64,000 nucleotides of DNA from Pseudohaliea rubra DSM 19751 (GCF_000764025.1 NZ_KN234747.1:62001-126000), one strand, 5' to 3'. Positions 19,289 to 28,853 are shown, counted from the stretch's first letter. The notes: generated from the letters alone by a model not told the origin. Made by a program: numbers and translations.

Positions 19289-20713
19289 ATGAACGAAGAC
19301 GAACTCAGCCCCCCGCCCGGCACGGCCCCGCGTATGGCTCGCGCATCCGTGCGCCCCTTGCAGACCCTCGACCTGCTCTCCCAGCGCGAGATGGCCAGCC
19401 TTGCCAACGCCGACGCCTCCAGCCACGAGCTGTTCCGGCGCTGTGCCCTGGCCATCCTGAACACGGATGGGGGGACGGACGATGCCCGCGCCGTTTACGA
19501 TGCCTACCGGGACTTCGCCATCGAGGTGGTGCCGGAACCCCGCGGCCTGCAGCTGGTACTGAGCAATGCACCGGCCCAGGCTTTTGTCGATGGCCGCATG
19601 ATTGCCGGCATCCGCAGCCACTTGTTCGCGGCGCTGCGCGACATCATCTTCACCGAGCACAAGCTCGCCGAGCAGCAGGCCTTCGATCTCAGCACGCCGG
19701 CGGGCATTACCGATGCCGTGTTCCGCATTCTGCGCAATGCCAACGTGGTGCGCAGCAACCTGCAGCCGCGCCTGGTGGTGTGCTGGGGCGGGCACTCGAT
19801 TCCCCGGGGGGAATACGACTACTCCAAGAACGTCGGCTATTCGCTCGGCCTTCGCGGCTTCGATATCTGCACCGGTTGCGGTGCCGGCGCCATGAAGGGG
19901 CCCATGAAGGGCGCCGCCATCGCCCACGCGAAGCAGCTGAATCGCGACGGCCGCTTTCTCGGTGTTTCGGAGCCGGGAATCATCGCCGCGGAGTCGCCGA
20001 ACGCCATCGTCAATGAGCTGGTCATTCTCCCGGATATCGAGAAGCGGCTGGAGGCTTTTGTGCGCATCGCCCATGGCCTCGTGATCTTCCCGGGCGGGGT
20101 CGGTACGGCGGAAGAGATCCTGTTTCTCCTCGGGATCAAGCTGCATCCGGACAACGCGGGCGTCGAGCTGCCGCTCATCTTCACGGGGCCGGCCGAGAGT
20201 GCCGGCTATTTCTGCGATATCGACCGCTTCCTGCGCAGCATCCTGGGTGACGAGGTTGCCGAGCACTACGAGATCATCACCGGCGATGCGCCGGCGGTGG
20301 CCCGCGCCATGAAGCGCGCCGTGAAGGGGGTGCGTCGCCAGCGCATCGAGCGCAGCGAGTCCTTCAGTTTCCACTGGAAGCTGCATATCCCGCCGGAGCT
20401 GCAGCAGCCCTTCGTGCCCAGCCACGAAAACATGGCCGCCCTGGCCCTGCACCGGGATCAGCCGCGGCACGTGCTCATTGCCGAACTGCGCCGGGCCTTC
20501 TCGGGCATCGTCGCCGGTAACGTCAAGGATTTCGGTGTGCGCGCCGTGGAGCGGCGGGGGCCCTACTGTCTTTACGGTGAGGGCGATGTGGTTGCCGGCC
20601 TCGGGGGCCTCCTTGAGGCCTTCGTCAGCCAGGGCCGCATGCGCATTGACCCTACGACCTACCGGCCCTGCTTCCGCTTCGGCGGGCCGCGGCCCGCGGA
20701 AGAGGCCCTGTGA
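19289..20713 (+). CDS. ppnN: pyrimidine/purine nucleotide 5'-monophosphate nucleosidase
   Basis: Cleaves the N-glycosidic bond of nucleoside monophosphates to base and ribose-5-phosphate; the E. coli enzyme is stimulated by (p)ppGpp. The LOG-family core motif PGGVGTAEEILFLLGI is present (about residues 270-285), preceded by TGCGAGAMKGPMKGA. The 474 residues include the extra N- and C-terminal regions of PpnN/YgdH, longer than plain LOG proteins. ATG at 19289 chosen because the protein then begins just upstream of the conserved helical N-terminus; the stop overlaps the next GTG (GTGA). Confidence 0.92.
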   Translation: MNEDELSPPPGTAPRMARASVRPLQTLDLLSQREMASLANADASSHELFRRCALAILNTDGGTDDARAVYDAYRDFAIEVVPEPRGLQLVLSNAPAQAFVDGRMIAGIRSHLFAALRDIIFTEHKLAEQQAFDLSTPAGITDAVFRILRNANVVRSNLQPRLVVCWGGHSIPRGEYDYSKNVGYSLGLRGFDICTGCGAGAMKGPMKGAAIAHAKQLNRDGRFLGVSEPGIIAAESPNAIVNELVILPDIEKRLEAFVRIAHGLVIFPGGVGTAEEILFLLGIKLHPDNAGVELPLIFTGPAESAGYFCDIDRFLRSILGDEVAEHYEIITGDAPAVARAMKRAVKGVRRQRIERSESFSFHWKLHIPPELQQPFVPSHENMAALALHRDQPRHVLIAELRRAFSGIVAGNVKDFGVRAVERRGPYCLYGEGDVVAGLGGLLEAFVSQGRMRIDPTTYRPCFRFGGPRPAEEAL

Positions 20714-21444
20714 ATACCCGCTGCACGGTGGGCGTGCTCGGTGGCCTCGGCCCGGCGGCGACCGTGGATTTCATGGCGCGGCTGATCGCGACTACGCCCG
20801 CGGCCACGGACCAGGAGCACCTGCGCCTCCTTGTGGACCACAATCCGACGCTGCCGAACCGCCACGATGCCGTCGCCGGCCGCTCGCCCAGCGTCGGCCC
20901 GGCCCTGGCCGCCATGGCCCGGGGCCTGGAGCGGGCGGGAGCAGACTGCCTGGTGATGGTCTGCAACACGGCGCACGCCTGGGAAGCGGATATCCGCGCG
21001 GCCGTGGACATCCCGTTCCTGTCGATCATCGATGCGACCGTGGATGCGCTGGACGAGCGCGCCCCGGCGCGGGTCGGGGTGATGGCTGCTGACGGCTGCC
21101 TCGAGGCCGGCCTCTATCAGCGGGCGCTGGCGGCCCGGGGCCGCGAGGCAGTGCTCTGGTCGCCTGCGGAGCAGGCAGCGTTCATGGCACTCGTCTACCG
21201 GGTCAAGGCGGGCGAGCGCGGTCCGGCCCTGACCACAGCCCTTGCTGCGCTCGCCGATGCGCTCGCGGCTCGCGGTGCGGAGGCGCTGATTGCCGCCTGT
21301 ACGGAGATCCCCCTGGTGCTGTCGCAGGGCGACGCACCGCTGCCGCTCTACGCCTCCACAGACCTGCTGGTAGCGCGCACCCTGGCTTTTGCCGATGCGA
21401 CGCCCGGCCCAGCCCCGGAACAAGGAGCCCTCGCCCATGGCTGA
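20710..21444 (+). CDS. aspartate/glutamate racemase family protein
   Basis: Cofactor-independent two-cysteine racemase, 244 residues, similar to YgeA/aspartate racemase. GVLGGLGPAATVDFMARL opens the domain; the catalytic pair is in MVCNTAH (near residue 81) and AACTEIPL (near 197). Produces or consumes a D-amino acid; broad-spectrum racemisation is known for YgeA, exact substrate here unknown. Coupled to ppnN by a 4-base overlap and overlaps the next gene's start by a few bases. Confidence 0.88.
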   Translation: MNTRCTVGVLGGLGPAATVDFMARLIATTPAATDQEHLRLLVDHNPTLPNRHDAVAGRSPSVGPALAAMARGLERAGADCLVMVCNTAHAWEADIRAAVDIPFLSIIDATVDALDERAPARVGVMAADGCLEAGLYQRALAARGREAVLWSPAEQAAFMALVYRVKAGERGPALTTALAALADALAARGAEALIAACTEIPLVLSQGDAPLPLYASTDLLVARTLAFADATPGPAPEQGALAHG

Positions 21445-22234
21445 CTGGAAATTCCTGGCGCTCGAGCGCCGGGAGCACGTCCTCACCGTTGCCTTCGATG
21501 CCGGCGGCCCGGTCAACGCGCTGAGCTTCGCCGTCCTCGAGGAGCTAGAGACCCTCGCCCGGGATATCGCCCGGGACAGCGATGTGCGCGCGGTCGTGCT
21601 CACGGGCCGGGCTCATACCTTCACCGGCGGTATGGACCTGGAGTCTGTGGCTGCGTTGGCCGACGCGGACCTCAGCCTTGCTGAGCGGCGTACGCGCCTG
21701 AAGCTCGGCCCGGCCGTCTGCGCGGCCTGGGAAGCAGTGGAGGCGATCACCATCGTTGCCATCGAGGGCTGGTGTGTGGGTGGTGGCCTGGCGCTTGCCG
21801 CGTCCTGCGACTGGCGCGTGGCGGCGGAAGACGCACACCTTTATGTACCTGAACTCCGCCTCGGCATGAACATGTCCTGGCAGAGCGTCCCGCGGTTGAC
21901 CAACCTGGTCGGGCCCGCCCGCGCAAAGCAGCTACTGGTGTTGGCGGAGCCGCTGCGCGCCGGTATCGCCCTCGACTGGGGCCTCGTCGATCGTCTTGCG
22001 GCGCCCGGCCGGGTGCGGGCGGAGGCCGAGGCGCTGGCCCGGCAGGTGGCGGGGATGCCGCCGGTCCCGGTGCGCATGGCCAAGCGTGCGGTCGATGCCT
22101 ATGCCAACGCGCTGGCCTCCACCGCGAGCTTCATGGACGCGGACCAGTTCCTCCTCGCCAGCGCCTCTGAAGACGCCAGCGAAGGGCTCAAGGCGTTCTT
22201 CGAAAAGCGGGCCCCGGACTTCACCGGCCGCTGA
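21437..22234 (+). CDS. enoyl-CoA hydratase/isomerase family protein
   Basis: Crotonase-fold protein of 265 residues. Oxyanion-hole segments are TGGMDLESVA and GWCVGGGLALAASCDWRVA, the latter the family signature. It probably acts on an acyl-CoA in fatty-acid or aromatic breakdown, but crotonase homologues vary widely in reaction. ATG at 21437 is preceded by AAGGAG at 21422-21427 and overlaps the racemase end by 8 bases, so the three genes from ppnN onward look like one transcript. Confidence 0.88.
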   Translation: MADWKFLALERREHVLTVAFDAGGPVNALSFAVLEELETLARDIARDSDVRAVVLTGRAHTFTGGMDLESVAALADADLSLAERRTRLKLGPAVCAAWEAVEAITIVAIEGWCVGGGLALAASCDWRVAAEDAHLYVPELRLGMNMSWQSVPRLTNLVGPARAKQLLVLAEPLRAGIALDWGLVDRLAAPGRVRAEAEALARQVAGMPPVPVRMAKRAVDAYANALASTASFMDADQFLLASASEDASEGLKAFFEKRAPDFTGR

Positions 22235-22292
22235 GCGTCCGGGGCGGGCCGGTTCCAGGGGAGCCCGCCATGGGTGTTACCCTGAGCGGTGC

Positions 22293-22976
22293 ATGCGATC
22301 TCCTGTCGCCGCCCTAGTGGGAGTGCTGGTCTGGCTCGACGTCGACCAGCAACTTCTCGAGTTATTGCGCTGGATCGACGGTCAGGGCCTGTGGTCCGCG
22401 CTCTGGTTCCTGGCAATCATGGCGCTCGTCGTTGTCTTCCTGCTCCCCGGGGTGCTGTTTACTACCGGAGCCGGCTTCGTGTTCGGCGTGCTGGAGGGCA
22501 CGCTCTACGTCGTGATCGGCACCACAATCGGCGCCTGCGTCGCTTTCCTCCTCGCCCGCTACGGTGCGGGAGCACGGGCCGGGGCGTTCATCCGCCGTCA
22601 CGCCGGACTGCACGCGGTGACCCGGGAGATGGAGGCGCACGACTTTGAGGTGGTGCTGCTTACCCGGCTCGTACCGTTCTTCCCCGGTAAGCTGTCCAAC
22701 TATTTCTTCGGACTGACAGGCTTTTCCTTCCGCAGCTACAGCCTTGGAACGTTCATCGGGCTCGTGCCCTTTTCCCTGCACAATGTCTATCTGGGCTCCC
22801 TGGCCGCAAACCTGGTCTCCGTCGACGATCAGGCCGTCGGTCGCACGCCGCTGGAGTGGAGTATCTACGGCATCGGCTTTGTTGCTACGGTGGTAGCCGT
22901 GGTCACGCTCAACCGCATTGCCCGCCGTGCCCTGGCACGCTTCCAGGCGCTGCCGGCAGAGGAGGTGAATCCATGA
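22293..22976 (+). CDS. TVP38/TMEM64 (DedA-like) membrane protein
   Basis: A 227-residue inner-membrane protein of the SNARE-associated/VTT family. Hydrophobic segments at about residues 6-16, 38-60, 65-90, 145-175 and 195-212; the conserved core is LPGVLFTTGAGFVFG and LTRLVPFFPGKLSNYFFGLTG. Family members affect membrane lipid handling; some DedA relatives flip phospholipids. First gene of a tight operon: its stop overlaps the glycosidase start (ATGA). Confidence 0.88.
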   Translation: MRSPVAALVGVLVWLDVDQQLLELLRWIDGQGLWSALWFLAIMALVVVFLLPGVLFTTGAGFVFGVLEGTLYVVIGTTIGACVAFLLARYGAGARAGAFIRRHAGLHAVTREMEAHDFEVVLLTRLVPFFPGKLSNYFFGLTGFSFRSYSLGTFIGLVPFSLHNVYLGSLAANLVSVDDQAVGRTPLEWSIYGIGFVATVVAVVTLNRIARRALARFQALPAEEVNP

Positions 22977-25207
22977 ACAGCTGGCGCTGGGCGCCGTTGC
23001 GCTATCTTATCCGCAAGGCGGCGACGAGCCAGGGCTTTCTCGACCCGATCGAGATCCTCGGCCGGCTCCGTGGTCTTGCCCAGCCGTCGGAGGTGGGGGA
23101 GCCCATCGAACTGCTCCGCGCGGGGGTGGTGTTTCATGCCCGGGGGCTTATCAACAGCAAAGTGATCCAGCACAATCTTGATTGGGTCTGGCCCTACTGG
23201 GCGGAGCGGCAGTACGACCCGCGGGACCGCTCCTTTCTGCCCCGGGCCTTCTCGGTCACCCACGTCAATCTGACCCATCGCAACTGGACGGCGGTGGGGT
23301 ACCCGGATTGCGATGCGCTCCCGGTGGTGGATCCGGCTGGACTGCTGACACCATTCCTCGACGGCTGGTCGCTCGATGTCTGGGTGCTGGCCGACGACGG
23401 GCGTCGCTTGCTGCCCTCCCGCTGCAGCGATGTCGAGCAGCGCTATGATCTCGACGGCGGTGCTGCCGTAGAGACGCGCAGCGTTCGCGATGGGCTTGAG
23501 CTCTCGCTCCGCGCTGAGGTACGCCTGGAAGCGGCGCGGCCGGTTTGCCGCCTGCATGCCCGGGCGAGCAACAGCGGCGCCGGCGGCGCGCGCCTCCTGC
23601 TGGTGCTTCGCCCCCAGAATGCTGAGGGGGTGAGCTTCATCAATCAGATCGCCCTTGAGGACGCTCTGTGGCGCGTGAACGGTGAGGCGGCGGTGACCTT
23701 GGAGCCGGCGCCGGTTACGCACCACACCGCGACCTATCAGGAGGGGGACGTACTGTTCAAGCTCGAGGGCGCCGACCCCGGTGCGGCCACCGTTGATTGC
23801 CCCGTAGGCCTGGCCAGCGCGGCGGCGGTCTATCCGTTCGATGACGCCATGGCGGTCACCGCGACGATTCCGCTGGCTGAGGCCGACCCTGCGCGGCCAC
23901 TGCTCCCCGATGCCTGGGCGGGGGAGCGGGACCGGGCCTGTCGGCTCGAGTGCCCGGATGCGCACTACCGCTTTCTCTATGACGCCGCGATTACCTCGCT
24001 GGTGCTGCACACGCCGGAAGAGGCCTACCCCGGGCCCTACACTTACAAGCGTTTCTGGTTTCGCGATGCGACCTTCATCATTCACGCGCTCCTTGCGGTT
24101 GGTCTGGAGGCGCGGGCCCGCCGTGCCATTGAATGTTTCTTCGACCGACAGACGCCGCTGGGCTATTTCCGGTCGCAGGAAGGGGAGTGGGACTCCAACG
24201 GGGAGGTGCTCTGGCTTCTCGACCGCTATCGGCGCTTCCAGGGTGGGGCGCTGCCGGCACACTGGCGGGAGCCGGTTGATCGCGCCGCCCGCTGGATCAG
24301 CCGCAAGTGCCTGCCGGAGAGCCCCCTGACACCCCACGCGGGGCTGTTGCCAGCGGGCTTCAGCGCTGAGCACCTGGGGCCGAATGACTATTATTACTGG
24401 GACGATTTCTGGAGTATCGCCGGACTTCGCGCCGCGGCGGAGATGCTCGCTGACGACCCCGATGCGGCCCGCCGGGCCGCGTCTGCCGGGGATCGCCTGG
24501 CGGCCGCGGTGGAACGCAGCCTGGCCAGCGCCCGGGAAAGGCTCGGCCGCCCCGCCATGCCAGCGGCGCCCTACCGGCGCCTCGACGCCGGGGCCATCGG
24601 CTCCGTGGCCGCCGGTTACCCGCTGCAGTTGTTCGCCCCCAGCGATGAGCGGCTCCTGGACTGCGTGGCCTATCTGCTCGAGCGGTGCTTCGTGGACGGT
24701 GCTTTTTTTCAGGACATGATCCATTCCGGGCAGAACGCCTATTTGACGCTGCAGGTGGCTCAGGTGTTCCTGCGCGCCGGCGACCCGCGCTACCTCGAGC
24801 TTATGGACGCCGTTGCCAGGCTCGCCAGCCCCACGGGCCAGTGGCCGGAGGCGATTCACCCGCAGACCGGTGGCGGCTGCATGGGTGACGGCCACCACGT
24901 CTGGGCGGCGGCGGAGTGGGTGCTCATGGTTCGCAACTGCTTCCTGCGCGAGGAGGGCGATACGCTGGTAATAGCCGGCGGCATCCCCGAACGCTGGCTG
25001 GCGACCGGGGAGCCGCTCGCCTTCGGTCCCGCGCCCACCACCTTCGGTACGGTCACCGTGCGTCTTTCCCACGAAAAAGGCGGCCGCGTCCGGGTGTGCT
25101 GGGAGCCGCGCTGGCACCGTGAGCCGCCGGTGCTGCGTGTGGCGTTGCCGGGCTATCGGGTCTGCGAGCCCGGTGAGGACGGCGCTCTCCTGGAACCGCT
25201 GACCTGA
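22973..25207 (+). CDS. amylo-alpha-1,6-glucosidase/MGH1-like glycoside hydrolase
   Basis: A 744-residue protein without signal peptide. The N-terminal half (to about residue 320) is beta-rich; the C-terminal half is an (alpha/alpha)6 barrel with RFWFRDATFIIHALL and GYFRSQEGEWDSNGEVLW, which carry the probable acidic catalytic residues of this clan (GH15/63/133-like). Substrate probably an alpha-glucan or a glucosylated small molecule or lipid; not known. It is locked between a TVP38 membrane gene (ATGA overlap) and a GT4 glycosyltransferase (12-base gap), so the three probably build or recycle one glycoconjugate. Confidence 0.8.
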   Translation: MNSWRWAPLRYLIRKAATSQGFLDPIEILGRLRGLAQPSEVGEPIELLRAGVVFHARGLINSKVIQHNLDWVWPYWAERQYDPRDRSFLPRAFSVTHVNLTHRNWTAVGYPDCDALPVVDPAGLLTPFLDGWSLDVWVLADDGRRLLPSRCSDVEQRYDLDGGAAVETRSVRDGLELSLRAEVRLEAARPVCRLHARASNSGAGGARLLLVLRPQNAEGVSFINQIALEDALWRVNGEAAVTLEPAPVTHHTATYQEGDVLFKLEGADPGAATVDCPVGLASAAAVYPFDDAMAVTATIPLAEADPARPLLPDAWAGERDRACRLECPDAHYRFLYDAAITSLVLHTPEEAYPGPYTYKRFWFRDATFIIHALLAVGLEARARRAIECFFDRQTPLGYFRSQEGEWDSNGEVLWLLDRYRRFQGGALPAHWREPVDRAARWISRKCLPESPLTPHAGLLPAGFSAEHLGPNDYYYWDDFWSIAGLRAAAEMLADDPDAARRAASAGDRLAAAVERSLASARERLGRPAMPAAPYRRLDAGAIGSVAAGYPLQLFAPSDERLLDCVAYLLERCFVDGAFFQDMIHSGQNAYLTLQVAQVFLRAGDPRYLELMDAVARLASPTGQWPEAIHPQTGGGCMGDGHHVWAAAEWVLMVRNCFLREEGDTLVIAGGIPERWLATGEPLAFGPAPTTFGTVTVRLSHEKGGRVRVCWEPRWHREPPVLRVALPGYRVCEPGEDGALLEPLT

Positions 25208-25219
25208 GAGGTCGCCCTT

Positions 25220-26494
25220 ATGAATATCGCCCTGTTCACCAACACCTTCACGCCCCATGTGGGTGGCGTCGCCCGCTCCGTAGCCGCCTTCCGCGATGAG
25301 TTCCGCCGCGCCGGGCACCGGACTCTCGTGGTGGCGCCGACCTTTCCAGCCATGCCGCCGGAAGAGGACGTGGTGCGCGTGCCGGCGCTGCAGAACTTCA
25401 ATGCCAGCGACTTTTCTGTGGCGCTACCCCTGCCGAAGGGACTGAACGCGACCCTGGAAGCTTTCAAACCCGACGTGATCCACGCGCAGCATCCGTTCCT
25501 GCTAGGTATGACCGCCTTGCGCGCCGCCCGGACGTTCGCGGTGCCGCTGGTCTTCACGCACCACACGCGCTACGAGGAATACACGCACTACGTGCCAGTG
25601 GATTCGCCGGCGCTGAACACCTTCGTGATTGAACTCGCCACCCGCTATGCGAATCTTGCGGACCGGGTCATCGCCCCCAGTGAGAGTATCCGCGATCTGC
25701 TCGTGGAGCGCGGCGTGACCAGTCCGGTGCAGGTCATCCCCACCGGGGTCTATGTGGAGCATTTTGCCCGCGGTAACCGCGAGGCGGCGCGACGGCGCTG
25801 GTGCCTGCCCGCTGGCGCCTTCGTGGTCGGCCATATGGGGCGGTTGGCGGAGGAGAAGAACATTGGCTTTCTTGCCGCCGCAGTGGCGGGGTTCCTGGCG
25901 CGGGACGAAGGGGCCTATTTTCTGGTGGTCGGCAGCGGAGATGCGGAGGATGCGCTCTGTGCCCCCTTCCGCGCTGCCGGGCTCGAGAACCGGCTGCTGT
26001 GCTGCGGTGTCCTTGAGGGTCAGGCGCTTGCCGACGCCTTGAACGCGATGGATGTGTTCGCCTTTGCCTCGCAGAGCGAGACTCAGGGTATGGTGCTTAC
26101 GGAAGCCATGGCCGCCGGGCTGCCGGTAGTGGCACTCGATGCGCCTGGGGCCCGGGAGGTGGTGCGCGACGGCGAGAACGGCAGGCTGCTGACACAGGCA
26201 GAGCAGAGCGTCTTTGCCGATGCGCTGCGGTGGGTGCAGGCGCGGCTAGAGACGAATGGTGATGCCCTCGCAGGCTGCGCCCGGGCGACCGCGGAAGCTT
26301 TCTCCATGAAGCGCAGCGCAGACAAGGCCATCGCCTGCTACCGGGAGCTACATCGTTCCAGCGGTGCGGAGCGGGTAGAGCAGGAGGACCTCTGGCACCA
26401 GGTACGCAACCGCATCCGCGCTGAGCTGGAAATCCTGGGGAGCCTGACCGCAGCCGGTGATGAGGCGCTGGAGGGACTACAGAAGCCTGAGTAG
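25220..26494 (+). CDS. GT4-family glycosyltransferase
   Basis: Retaining GT-B glycosyltransferase, 424 residues. N-terminal acceptor domain starts MNIALFTNTFTPHVGGVARSV; C-terminal donor domain has GRLAEEKN and the E-x7-E motif in SETQGMVLTEAMAAGLPVVA. Resembles glycosyltransferases that glucosylate diacylglycerol, but the acceptor is not identifiable. Last gene of the TVP38-glycosidase-GT4 operon. An unusual C-terminal extension of about 45 residues (QEDLWHQVRNRIRAELEIL) is helical and charged. Confidence 0.9.
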   Translation: MNIALFTNTFTPHVGGVARSVAAFRDEFRRAGHRTLVVAPTFPAMPPEEDVVRVPALQNFNASDFSVALPLPKGLNATLEAFKPDVIHAQHPFLLGMTALRAARTFAVPLVFTHHTRYEEYTHYVPVDSPALNTFVIELATRYANLADRVIAPSESIRDLLVERGVTSPVQVIPTGVYVEHFARGNREAARRRWCLPAGAFVVGHMGRLAEEKNIGFLAAAVAGFLARDEGAYFLVVGSGDAEDALCAPFRAAGLENRLLCCGVLEGQALADALNAMDVFAFASQSETQGMVLTEAMAAGLPVVALDAPGAREVVRDGENGRLLTQAEQSVFADALRWVQARLETNGDALAGCARATAEAFSMKRSADKAIACYRELHRSSGAERVEQEDLWHQVRNRIRAELEILGSLTAAGDEALEGLQKPE

Positions 26495-26522
26495 CCCCGG
26501 TCCAGTCGCCGGCGCGGGCCGC

Positions 26523-27557
26523 TCAGTCGGCGTTCAGGTTGTACTTCATGATGCCGCCGTGGCGGCCGTCCTTGTCCCGCTCCAGGTCGAAGACGTCTTC
26601 GGCGGGAACCTGCATCTGGCTCCGCACTGCCCTGATGGCTTCGCGGTCGCGCTCATCCAGGGTGATGCGGAACAGATCGGCGTAGCGGTCCAGGTGCGCG
26701 GCATTGCGTGCGCCGATGATCACCGCGGCGACCCGGGGCTGGTCCAGCACCCAGCGTGAGGCTACCGTGGCGATGCTGGTGCCGTGGCGCCCGGCGATCG
26801 TCTCGAGGGCCTGCAAAAGTGCCTGGAACAGTGCCCAGCCGCCGGCCTCGTCGATCATCAGTTTGTACTTGATGAGCGAGCGGTTGCTGAGGTCCGCAGG
26901 CTCGGGCTGGCCGAGCCAGCGCTCGCTGAGGAAGCCGCCAGCGAGGGTACCGTAGCAGAGCAGGTGCATGTCGCGCTCGGCGCAAAGACCGAGCAGGGCC
27001 TTCTCCGGTCGGGGATCGAGGAGCGAAAACTGTACCTGGGTGGTGGCGAGGTCGATGCCTGCGTCGGCCAGCTCCCGGGTTTTTTCCGTGTTGAAGTTGG
27101 TCAACGACAGCAGCTCGATCTTGCCCGCCTGCTGGAGTTCCTTCAGCCAGTGGGCGGTCTCTACCCAGCCGGGCACGGCGTAGTTCCACCAGTGGAACTG
27201 CACCATGTCGAGTCTTTCCTGGTTCAGCCTCGCCAGGGATCGGTCGATGATCGTCTCGACATCACCCTTCTTCAGTCGTCCGAGGGTGTCGTAATCGGGT
27301 ACGTATTTGGTGTGCACGCGCACCGGCCAGGGACTCTGGCGCTTGCGATTCTCGGCGATGAAAGCGCCGATAAGTTCCTCTACTCCGGTGTAGATGTCGG
27401 CGCAGTCAAAGGTATCAATGCCGCGCTCGACGAAGGCGAACATGTCGGCCACCGGGTCGCGGGAAAGGGCTTCGCTGTGGCCGTCGGAAAGCTGCCAGCC
27501 GCCCTTGATCACCCGGGAGATGGTATAGCCCCCGGCGAGGGGGTGGCGGTCTATCAC
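26523..27557 (-). CDS. aldo/keto reductase
   Basis: NADPH-dependent (beta/alpha)8 oxidoreductase of about 344 residues. Recognisable blocks are IKGGWQLSDGHSE, DTFDCADIYTGVEELIG (catalytic Asp and Tyr), the Lys in VHTKYVPD, the His-containing VQFHWWNY and the C-terminal cofactor segment VIIGARNAAHLDRYADLF. Start taken as GTG at 27557, which overlaps the stop of the TIGR04076 gene (GTGA); the frame is open further upstream but only within that gene. Substrate unknown. Confidence 0.88.
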   Translation of the reverse strand: MIDRHPLAGGYTISRVIKGGWQLSDGHSEALSRDPVADMFAFVERGIDTFDCADIYTGVEELIGAFIAENRKRQSPWPVRVHTKYVPDYDTLGRLKKGDVETIIDRSLARLNQERLDMVQFHWWNYAVPGWVETAHWLKELQQAGKIELLSLTNFNTEKTRELADAGIDLATTQVQFSLLDPRPEKALLGLCAERDMHLLCYGTLAGGFLSERWLGQPEPADLSNRSLIKYKLMIDEAGGWALFQALLQALETIAGRHGTSIATVASRWVLDQPRVAAVIIGARNAAHLDRYADLFRITLDERDREAIRAVRSQMQVPAEDVFDLERDKDGRHGGIMKYNLNAD

Positions 27558-27907
27558 TCCTTCCACGGGTTGTCCTCCGGCAGGGGCTCGATGGTGGTGT
27601 CGTCGCGGCGGAAGGTCTGGCGGCCGATCCGGCTGATGCGGAAGCGGGCGCCGCAATGCGGGTCCGGGCAGGCGATCACGTGGTCCGTCGCCATCCAGTC
27701 GTACTCGTTGAGGGGGCGCTGCTTCGGCGGCAGCAGCGGCAGCAGAGCCGCCAGGGCATAAAGTGAGAACGGCGTGTCCCGGTCCATGTAGATGTTCTCT
27801 CCGCGAACCTCGAAGCCGCTGCCTGCCTTATGGCTGCAGACAAAGGGGCGGTCGCCCTCGATGGTCTCCACCCGCAGGTCGTAGAGCGTGAAAGCGTGTT
27901 CGCTCAT
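27554..27907 (-). CDS. TIGR04076 family protein
   Basis: A 117-residue soluble protein. Conserved features of this small family are visible: YDLRVETIEG, CSHKAGSGFEV, YALAALLPLLPPKQRPL, DWMATDHVIACPDPHCGARFRI. The CPDP-x2-C pair could bind metal. Members often sit next to aldo/keto reductases, as here (4-base overlaps on both sides). No function is established. Confidence 0.82.
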   Translation of the reverse strand: MSEHAFTLYDLRVETIEGDRPFVCSHKAGSGFEVRGENIYMDRDTPFSLYALAALLPLLPPKQRPLNEYDWMATDHVIACPDPHCGARFRISRIGRQTFRRDDTTIEPLPEDNPWKE

Positions 27908-28656
27908 GGCCGCGCCCCCTCCCCGGAGACGACGCTGAGGCGCTTACCGCCGGGCAGTGTCAGGGTCTTGCCGTCGAAGGTCGTTGCCAGGGTTACATCC
28001 CGGTAGTTGCGCACCTCCGCGCCGTCGCTTTCTGCCCAGCGGATTACCGTCAGGGAGAGTGCCTCGCCGTCGCGGCGATAGGTGCCGTAGCCGGTCACGG
28101 CGCTTTCCGCATTGCCGCTGACGAGGATAAAGTGCCCGTTGGCAAAGGCCAGGGCGCCTGCGGCAAGGGGGTAGATGGTGGCATCTGCCGCGTCGCCGAG
28201 GCGGCGGAAGGTCTGCAGCGTGCTCGTGCCGCCACCGAAGCGGATCGCAAGCGTGTCGCCGTCGCGGCGCACGGAGATATCGTGCTCGAGGGCGCCGATG
28301 GCTGTCAGCGGAAGCTCACCGGTGGGGTCCAGGCTGAGGGTGGGGTCCGAGGTCATGCGCAGGCCCGCGCCGCCGGGCCCGTAGGGGCCGGCGTGGGCCA
28401 TGGCGCTCTGCTCCGCGAAGGGCTCACCGTTGAAAATGCTCTGCTGCAGAAAGGTGCCATCCTTGAAGAGAATGACGCCGGTAAGCGGCAGCGACTGTCC
28501 GTCTCCGGTCACCAGGCTGCGGTAGGCCCAGAGGCCTTCGACGGCGTCCATGACCGCGTCTGCAGCGCGCGCCTGCGGCTGCGCCATGGCGGCGAGGAGA
28601 GCGAGGCAGAGCGCGGGCAGAGCGGCAAGCCGGCGGCGATGGGGCCGTTTATCCAT
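27904..28656 (-). CDS. exported protein of unknown function
   Basis: A 250-residue protein with an Arg-rich n-region and cleavable signal peptide (about residues 1-31, ending ARA). The mature part is beta-rich with repeated LTVIRWAE-, TLTLPGG-type strands, suggesting a lipocalin/META-like barrel. ATG at 28656 chosen because an AGAGGA ribosome site precedes it and the signal peptide begins there. First gene of the three-gene operon with TIGR04076 and the aldo/keto reductase; no further function can be read. Confidence 0.7.
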   Translation of the reverse strand: MDKRPHRRRLAALPALCLALLAAMAQPQARAADAVMDAVEGLWAYRSLVTGDGQSLPLTGVILFKDGTFLQQSIFNGEPFAEQSAMAHAGPYGPGGAGLRMTSDPTLSLDPTGELPLTAIGALEHDISVRRDGDTLAIRFGGGTSTLQTFRRLGDAADATIYPLAAGALAFANGHFILVSGNAESAVTGYGTYRRDGEALSLTVIRWAESDGAEVRNYRDVTLATTFDGKTLTLPGGKRLSVVSGEGARP

Positions 28657-28853
28657 GGGAGAGGTCCTCTTTTCTCTTGCGCAGGCGACGCGGGAGTTTA
28701 CCACGGGACCGGCGCCGCCTTGTGACATCCTGCCTTTCAGGAGGGTGTCTTTGCATGCCTCCTCGGCCTATTATCGGCGCTGGCTGCGCCTGCCTCGAGG
28801 GGAGGGGGCGCCCGTTACAAGCAGGCTTGGATCCACTCAGGGGAGATCGGGAC

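Noticed and set aside
22865-25318. Long open frame on the minus strand (over 800 codons)
   Set aside because: It is antisense to the glycosidase gene; GC-rich third positions keep the complementary frame open, and its protein has no recognisable domain.
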